The notes under the pieces were generated by a model. It did no database searches. It was given only the letters and a program-made list of their open reading frames with translations, and was not told the DNA's origin. The position numbers were made by a program, and so were the translations under genes. From a virus: 29,999 nt of DNA. Location of the stretch: the IMG/VR virus record IMGVR_UViG_3300027963_000237, positions 1-29,999 of that record; one strand, 5' to 3'. The first letter of the stretch is position 1; every line of letters starts with the position of its first letter. Positions 29,662 through 29,999 of this stretch are shown in pieces.

Positions 29662-29999
29662 GTTTATAATATTTTTGTATGTAGTCTTCTTTTTTGTATC
29701 TCAGTCCTTTTCTATAACCTTCAATTAGGATCAAGCATTCAGACTGTTCGTTGTACTTGTATTTCCAATTCAATATCTTATCGAATAATTCTTCTAATGT
29801 TATTACACAGTCGTTGTTGGACTTTGACTTCTTAACATTACTGGAGTGGGTTGTGATCTGACAGTTGGCAGGATGCCTGAGTAATTCAGGAAAGACCTCG
29901 TTTTTAAACCCTGCCTTTCTCCCGTACATATGATCTCTAACCAAACTATTCGCACCGTTGTTTTCTTTTGACTTTAAGCTATAGGTCTTTAGTAATTCT
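29651..29999 (-). CDS. HNH-endonuclease-like protein, 5' end cut by window
   Basis: The frame is open to the window edge; the TTG at 29944 is unlikely to be the start, since upstream codons (ENNGANSLVRDHMYGRKAGF) fit the same family. The motifs RDHMYGR, GFKNEVFPELLRHPANCQI and HSSNVKKSK are a His/Asn/His-type nuclease core. The C-terminal tail is helical and charged. Free-standing HNH genes are common as homing endonucleases in phages. It overlaps the metallophosphoesterase start by 11 bases. Confidence 0.75.
   Translation of the reverse strand, partial: ELLKTYSLKSKENNGANSLVRDHMYGRKAGFKNEVFPELLRHPANCQITTHSSNVKKSKSNNDCVITLEELFDKILNWKYKYNEQSECLILIEGYRKGLRYKKEDYIQKYYKHEN

Overview
The window is a compact, strongly AT-rich, tightly packed stretch that looks like part of a large tailed phage of a Bacteroidota (Flavobacterium-like) host. 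Evidence for a phage: a GH19-type endolysin/chitinase, a tail fibre ending in an S74 self-cleaving chaperone domain, fibre repeats, a holin/spanin-like cassette, phage-type RNA ligase, and many small overlapping genes. Evidence for the host: nine promoters with the Bacteroidota-type -7 box TAnnTTTG, eight of them with a recognisable -33 TTTG-like box 19-20 bp upstream; no clear Shine-Dalgarno sites; and signal peptides ending in Q (SFGQ, SWAQ), a Bacteroidota habit. I saw no tRNA, CRISPR array or insertion sequence.

Layout. 1-1885 (+): three overlapping unknown genes, the first cut by the window edge. 1882-2381 (-): a small unknown gene and a Cys/Asp-repeat lipoprotein. 2515-4244 (+): a probable lysis/envelope cassette (two paralogous one-TM proteins, a TM plus coiled-coil protein, and a secreted protein), closed by a strong terminator. 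4294-5443 (-) and 5481-8485 (+): a zinc-ribbon virion-type protein, small unknowns, then four genes whose proteins share a short N-terminal tag, two of them HExxH metallopeptidases. 8491-12952 (-): small genes, a conserved phage protein, secreted proteins, the endolysin, another tagged protein and a discoidin/Ig-like secreted protein. 12968-19147 (-): a metabolic and takeover block with nicotinamide phosphoribosyltransferase, HAD phosphatase, PRPP synthetase-like enzyme, SPFH protein, an RNA-ligase-domain/membrane fusion, and a SET protein. 19239-22011 (-): tail fibres. 22092-23995 (+): Thr/Pro-rich and Lys/Pro/Glu-rich probable virion proteins. 23992-28283 (-): a third tagged metallopeptidase, RNA ligase 1, and unknown genes with a shared upstream repeat. 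28366-29999 (-): an HNH protein, a frame-disrupted metallophosphoesterase, a P-loop kinase and a small unknown.

Two ideas organise the window. First, there appear to be two promoter classes. Takeover and metabolic genes carry the host-type TTTG-N20-TAnnTTTG promoter, often only 4-9 nt from the ATG. Virion, lysis and tagged genes instead carry TATTTAT(A/T), the reverse complement of the T4 late box. Second, at least seven otherwise unrelated proteins start with an amphipathic tag that ends in hydrophobic-x-E, like a T4 capsid-targeting sequence with its prohead-protease site; three are zinc metallopeptidases. I propose these are internal head proteins injected into the host. The nadV-HAD-prs block is a candidate NAD+ reconstitution (NARP1-like) counter-defence module.
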